The notes below the pieces were generated by a model, which was not told the origin of the DNA, searched no databases, and saw nothing but the letters and a program-made list of their open reading frames with translations. From contig JAACJQ010000274.1 in assembly GCA_016879935.1 (NCBI GenBank), positions 1 through 46,964 of the forward strand: DNA of 46,964 nt, written 5' to 3'. Position 1 is the first letter of the stretch, and every line of letters starts with the position of its first letter. Source of the DNA: Archangiaceae bacterium (lineage in GTDB: Bacteria > Myxococcota > Myxococcia > Myxococcales > Myxococcaceae). The translations under genes were made by a program, and so were the position numbers. Of this stretch, positions 43,463 to 46,964 are shown in pieces.

Positions 43463-43873
43463 TCAGAAGACGTTGGGGGGCTTCTCTTTGCGCTGAAGAA
43501 CGAACTTCAAGATGTGCACCTTGTTGAAAGGGCGCAGCGACACCTTCCGCGAGTACTCGAGGCGCATGTCGAGCACCTTGGTCTGTTCGTTGAAATCGAT
43601 GGTGATGGCCTCTTCGGGGAGCCCCATACCCTTCACCATCTGGGTCTCGCCGAACTGATCGAGTTCTTCGTGTTTCGCCCACGGGAGGTTGTCGAGGTTG
43701 TCGATCAGGCGCTCCTTGATGTGCTCGGGGCCTGTCTCGCGGAACTGGTTGAAGGTGCTGTTGAACACGTCCTTCACTTCGAAGTGATCGAAGTAGAACG
43801 GCACGAAGGTGACGCCCGCCCAGATCCCGGCGACCACCGCGAGCGCCAGGACGTAGCCAAGAAGGGTCCGCAT
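43463..43873 (-). CDS. Small protein with one N-terminal membrane helix, unknown function
   Basis: A 136-residue protein with an N-terminal hydrophobic helix (about 3-22, [19 protein letters not shown]) and a charged soluble part likely outside the membrane. No family recognised. ATG 43873 gives the cleanest membrane anchor; ten codons upstream are also open. It lies 42 nt after lepB and 10 nt before carA, so it is within the lepA-lepB-carA string. Confidence 0.75.
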   Translation of the reverse strand: MRTLLGYVLALAVVAGIWAGVTFVPFYFDHFEVKDVFNSTFNQFRETGPEHIKERLIDNLDNLPWAKHEELDQFGETQMVKGMGLPEEAITIDFNEQTKVLDMRLEYSRKVSLRPFNKVHILKFVLQRKEKPPNVF

Positions 43874-43915
43874 GGCGAAGGCTGTAGCGGCCTCGCCGCA
43901 CACCCGTCAAGCAAC

Positions 43916-45226
43916 TCACTTCGGAACGACGGGCGCCGTCTCGGAGCCACACAACTCCATCGGCTGGAACAGGCGATCGGTGCGGAAGCCGGTGCCACCG
44001 AAGATGTTGTTCAGCAACCCACCGCGGCCGAGCGCGAGCCAGATCACCGTCGCCTTGCCCTTGATGTGGCCGTGGGGCACGAACTCCCAGGTGCCCGAGC
44101 CGCCGCCGAGCCCGAAGCGGCTGTCTTCGGAGTTGTCGCGGTTGTCGCCCATGACGAACACCGAGCCCTCGGGCACCTTCACCTCGCCGTCGCGATCGCG
44201 TGGGCGGTGCGGGTCGTTGAGGATCCAGTGCGTCACGCCGTCGAGCTTCTCTTTGAGCAGGCTCGAGTCGGTCGTGTACCAGTCATCGGTCGTCCACATG
44301 CGTGGGTGGCTGAGCGAGTACCGCTGATCCCACTGGGTGTGTGTGGCCTCTTCGAGCGTCGCCTCGAGCTTCTGCCCGTTGATGCGAATCTCGCGCCCCT
44401 GGAACGAGAGCGTGTCACCGCCAATCGCCACGACGCGCTTGATGTAGTCCTTGTCGGGCGAGACGGGGTTGTTGAAGACGATCACGTCGCCGCGCTTCGG
44501 CGGGCGAACGATTACGAAGGGCACCGTGTTCGTGAACGGCAACCGCACGCCGTAGATGAACTTGTTCACGAAGACCTGATCGCCGATCTCGAGCGTGGGC
44601 ATCATCGAGCCCGACGGAATCTTGAACGGCTCGAGGAAGATCGAGCGCACCAGCAGGGCGATCGCGAGCGCCTTCACGAGCCCCGAGCCCGTCTCGAGCC
44701 AGCCCGACGACTTCAGCTTCGCGAGGTGCTTGTCGTGGGAGTCAGACAGCTTTCGCGTCGACTCCTTGAGCTTGTCAGTCGAACCGGTCGCGAGATCCTT
44801 CGCGAGCGTCGCTGAGCGCTCGACGAGCTCGGCCCACGCGGTCTCCTTCAGCGCGGCGCGGTGCTTGTTCGCGGCGCCTTCGACCTCCGAGAGCAGCTCT
44901 TCGGCCTCGTGGCGCGCCATGCGCAACGACTCCCACGGCTTCGCGAGGTAGCGCAGCCCGACGAGGGCGGCCCACCAGAGCACGCAAGCGAGCCCGAACG
45001 TCTTCATCGGCAGCTGCAGCCACAGGTACGTGCAGACCGAGAACTCGACGATGGTGAGATAGACGAGGAACACCAGCGCGAGCACGGTGACGGGCGCCCA
45101 CAACGACTTGAGCCGCTCGATCCACCGCACCTTCGAGAGCGCCCGCAGCTCGTCTGCCGAGAGCGCTGCCCTGGCTGCTTCACCCAGCGACTTCGCGTTG
45201 GGAACCTTCGAGGCCTCTTCCGCCAC
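43916..45226 (-). CDS. lepB: Signal peptidase I with a long helical insert
   Basis: A 436-residue type I signal peptidase. The catalytic Ser is in PSGSMMPTLEIGD (S207) and the general-base Lys in DYIKRVVAIGGD (K263); the later GDNRDNSEDSR motif is also intact. Two membrane segments lie at about 44-70 and 75-95. A charged helical insert of about 80 residues (105-180, coiled-coil-like) and a third hydrophobic segment (182-199) come before the active site. The usual E. coli enzyme has two helices and no such insert. GTG 45226 begins 2 nt after the lepA stop. It removes signal peptides from exported proteins. Confidence 0.93.
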   Translation of the reverse strand: MAEEASKVPNAKSLGEAARAALSADELRALSKVRWIERLKSLWAPVTVLALVFLVYLTIVEFSVCTYLWLQLPMKTFGLACVLWWAALVGLRYLAKPWESLRMARHEAEELLSEVEGAANKHRAALKETAWAELVERSATLAKDLATGSTDKLKESTRKLSDSHDKHLAKLKSSGWLETGSGLVKALAIALLVRSIFLEPFKIPSGSMMPTLEIGDQVFVNKFIYGVRLPFTNTVPFVIVRPPKRGDVIVFNNPVSPDKDYIKRVVAIGGDTLSFQGREIRINGQKLEATLEEATHTQWDQRYSLSHPRMWTTDDWYTTDSSLLKEKLDGVTHWILNDPHRPRDRDGEVKVPEGSVFVMGDNRDNSEDSRFGLGGGSGTWEFVPHGHIKGKATVIWLALGRGGLLNNIFGGTGFRTDRLFQPMELCGSETAPVVPK

Positions 45227-45228
45227 GT

Positions 45229-46964
45229 TCAGTTCTCCGACTTCAACACGGCGAGGAAGGCCTCCTGCGGCAGCTCGACCGAGCCGACCTGCTTCATGCG
45301 CTTCTTGCCCTCTTTCTGCTTCTCGAGGAGCTTGCGCTTTCGCGAGATGTCGCCGCCGTAGCACTTGGCGAGCACGTTCTTGCGAATGGCCGAGACCGTC
45401 TCACGCGAGATCACCTTGCTGCCGATGGCCGCCTGAATCGCGACCTCGAACATCTGGCGTGGGATGACTTCCTTCAGCTTCTCGCAGACCTCGCGGCCCC
45501 GGTAATACGCACGCTCGCGGTGCACGATGATCGAGAGCGCGTCGACGATCTCGCCGTTGATCAGAATGTCGAGCTTCACCAACTCGCTCGTCTGGTAGCC
45601 GGCGAGCTCGTAGTCGAGCGACGCGTACCCGCGGCTGACGCTCTTCATCTTGTCGAAGAAGTCGAACACCACTTCGGCGAGCGGCATGTCGTAGGTGACG
45701 CGCACGCGCGTGCCCGAGCTGCCGATGTAGTCGATGGCCTTCTGAATGCCGCGGCGCTCCTGGCAGAGGCCGAGAATGGCGCCGAGGTGCTCGTTGGGCA
45801 CGTGGATGTGGCAGGTGAGGAACGGCTCCTCTAGGTGCTCGATCTGCTGCACCGGAGGCAGCTTCGCCGGGTTGTCGCAGAGGAACGGCGCCGCGCCACC
45901 GTGCGTGAAGACCTTGTAGACGACGCTCGGCGCCGTCGAGATCAGGTTCAGGTTGTACTCGCGCTCCAGGCGCTCCTGGACGATCTCCATGTGGAGCAGG
46001 CCGAGGTAGCCGCAGCGGTAGCCGAAGCCGAGCGCCGTCGAGCTCTCGGGCTCGTACGTGAAGGCCGAGTCGTTGAGGCTCAGCTTGATGAGCGCGTCGC
46101 GCAGGTTCTCGTAGTCGGCCGCGTCGACCGGGAACACGCCCGAGAACACCATCGGCTTCACTTCTTTGAACCCGGGGAACGGCGCGTCGGTGGGCCGCGC
46201 ATCGTCGGTGATGGTGTCGCCGACCTTCGCGTCTGCGAGCTCCTTCACGTTGGCGACGAGCACGCCGACCTCGCCGGCCATGAGCCGCTTCACCGGCGTG
46301 GCGAACGGAGCGATGACCCCGAGCTCCTGCACCTCGAACATCTTCTGGTTCGACCAGAGGCGAATCTTCTGGCCGATGGCGACCGAGCCCTCGAGCACGC
46401 GCGTCAGCATCACGACGCCGCGGTAGTTGTCGTACCAGCTGTCGAAGACGAGGGCCTTGAGCGGGTTCTCCTGGCTGCCAGTCGGAGGCGGGACCACCTT
46501 CACGATCGTCTCGAGCAGGTCCTCGATGTTGAGGCCTTCCTTCGCCGACACGGGCACCGCGACCGAGGCGTCGAGGCCGATCACGTCTTCGATCTCGGCC
46601 TTGGTGCGATCGACGTCGGCGGACGGCAGATCGATCTTGTTGATGACGGGAATGATCGTGAGGTCGTGCTCGAGCGCCATGTAGACGTTCGCGAGCGTCT
46701 GGGCCTCGACGCCCTGGGTGGCATCGACCACCAGCAGCGCGCCTTCACAGGCAGCGAGCGAGCGGCTCACCTCGTACGCGAAGTCGACGTGCCCGGGCGT
46801 GTCGATGAGGTTGAGGATGTAGTTCTGCCCGTCTTTCGCCGTGTACTTCATGCGCACGGACTGGGCCTTGATCGTGATGCCGCGCTCACGCTCGATGTCC
46901 ATGTTGTCGAGGAACTGTGCCTGCGACTCGCGCTTCGAGACGGTGCCTGTCTTCTCGAGCAGAC
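45229..46964 (-). CDS. lepA: Elongation factor 4 (LepA), N-terminus cut by window end
   Basis: A translational GTPase that back-translocates ribosomes or aids initiation. The frame is open to the window edge; the first residues seen are [12 protein letters not shown], so the P-loop lies outside the window. DTPGHVDF and NKIDLPSAD (G3, G4) are present, then domains II, III and V and the LepA-specific C-terminal domain. About 577 of some 600 residues are here. An internal ATG at 46902 (NMDIERERG) is not the start. lepB follows 2 nt later. Confidence 0.97.
   Translation of the reverse strand, partial: LLEKTGTVSKRESQAQFLDNMDIERERGITIKAQSVRMKYTAKDGQNYILNLIDTPGHVDFAYEVSRSLAACEGALLVVDATQGVEAQTLANVYMALEHDLTIIPVINKIDLPSADVDRTKAEIEDVIGLDASVAVPVSAKEGLNIEDLLETIVKVVPPPTGSQENPLKALVFDSWYDNYRGVVMLTRVLEGSVAIGQKIRLWSNQKMFEVQELGVIAPFATPVKRLMAGEVGVLVANVKELADAKVGDTITDDARPTDAPFPGFKEVKPMVFSGVFPVDAADYENLRDALIKLSLNDSAFTYEPESSTALGFGYRCGYLGLLHMEIVQERLEREYNLNLISTAPSVVYKVFTHGGAAPFLCDNPAKLPPVQQIEHLEEPFLTCHIHVPNEHLGAILGLCQERRGIQKAIDYIGSSGTRVRVTYDMPLAEVVFDFFDKMKSVSRGYASLDYELAGYQTSELVKLDILINGEIVDALSIIVHRERAYYRGREVCEKLKEVIPRQMFEVAIQAAIGSKVISRETVSAIRKNVLAKCYGGDISRKRKLLEKQKEGKKRMKQVGSVELPQEAFLAVLKSEN

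Noticed and set aside
46841-46902. ATG 46902 as the start of LepA
   Set aside because: The frame continues to the window edge with the conserved LepA segment before it, so the gene is cut by the window and the ATG is internal.

Overview
The window is a gene-dense, GC-rich piece of chromosome with no rRNA, no recognisable mobile element and no CRISPR array. Several features point to a myxobacterium (Myxococcota): a set of Glt/Nfs-type surface-motility proteins, very Cys-rich lipoproteins, an FHA/TonB-like AgmX/PglI-family protein, an Asp-box/LRR protein with a TIGR02996-like linker, and many small conserved proteins without a known family. Translational coupling through 4-nt GTGA or ATGA overlaps is frequent.

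Layout. (1) 1-3172, minus strand: acyl-CoA dehydrogenase, an unknown protein and the GTPase MeaB. A degenerate direct duplication of the meaB 3' end lies at the window edge. (2) 3293-17809, minus strand: a Glt/Nfs envelope-machine locus. Reading 5' to 3' it holds a 77-cysteine lipoprotein, a von Willebrand A (VWA) lipoprotein, GltA, GltB, GltC, a probable internal terminator, GltD, GltE, a small GltF-like protein and GltG, and then a strong terminator. (3) 17858-18529: a ribosomal protein L3 gene without its usual S10-operon neighbours. (4) 18657-25693: a small exported protein, a PLP-enzyme homologue that has lost its catalytic lysine, a TolC/MlaC pair, an exported protein, class I aldolase and two tandem FKBP-type isomerases. 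(5) 25721-31109: tRNA-Ala(GGC), a coiled-coil protein, RsmB, an Asp-box/LRR protein, an alpha/beta hydrolase and tRNA-Leu(CAA). (6) 31200-35535, plus strand: a membrane TPR protein, then four tightly coupled genes encoding an ECF sigma factor, a zinc-finger anti-sigma-like membrane protein, an exported caspase-like protein with a barrel-like C-terminus, and a Cys-Gly-rich lipoprotein. (7) 35562-41136, minus strand: PilZ protein, metallophosphoesterase, lipoprotein, Psd, HisS, TlpA-like thioredoxin and MiaA. A second PilZ gene is divergent at 41315. (8) 41690-46964, minus strand: LepA (cut by the window end), LepB, an unknown membrane protein, CarA and an unknown protein.

How the parts fit. 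The Glt set would span the envelope: GltG sits in the inner membrane with a cytoplasmic FHA-like domain, GltD and GltC are periplasmic TPR proteins, GltE is a TPR lipoprotein, and GltA and GltB are predicted outer-membrane barrels. In known myxobacterial systems such a trans-envelope complex is driven by a TolQR-type motor (AglRQS), which is not in this window. The VWA lipoprotein and the 77-Cys lipoprotein next to it are the best candidates for surface or adhesive parts. The second notable module is the sigma/anti-sigma/caspase/lipoprotein operon, which looks like a self-contained envelope-signalling unit. Functions come from motif reading and family knowledge only; no searches were run.
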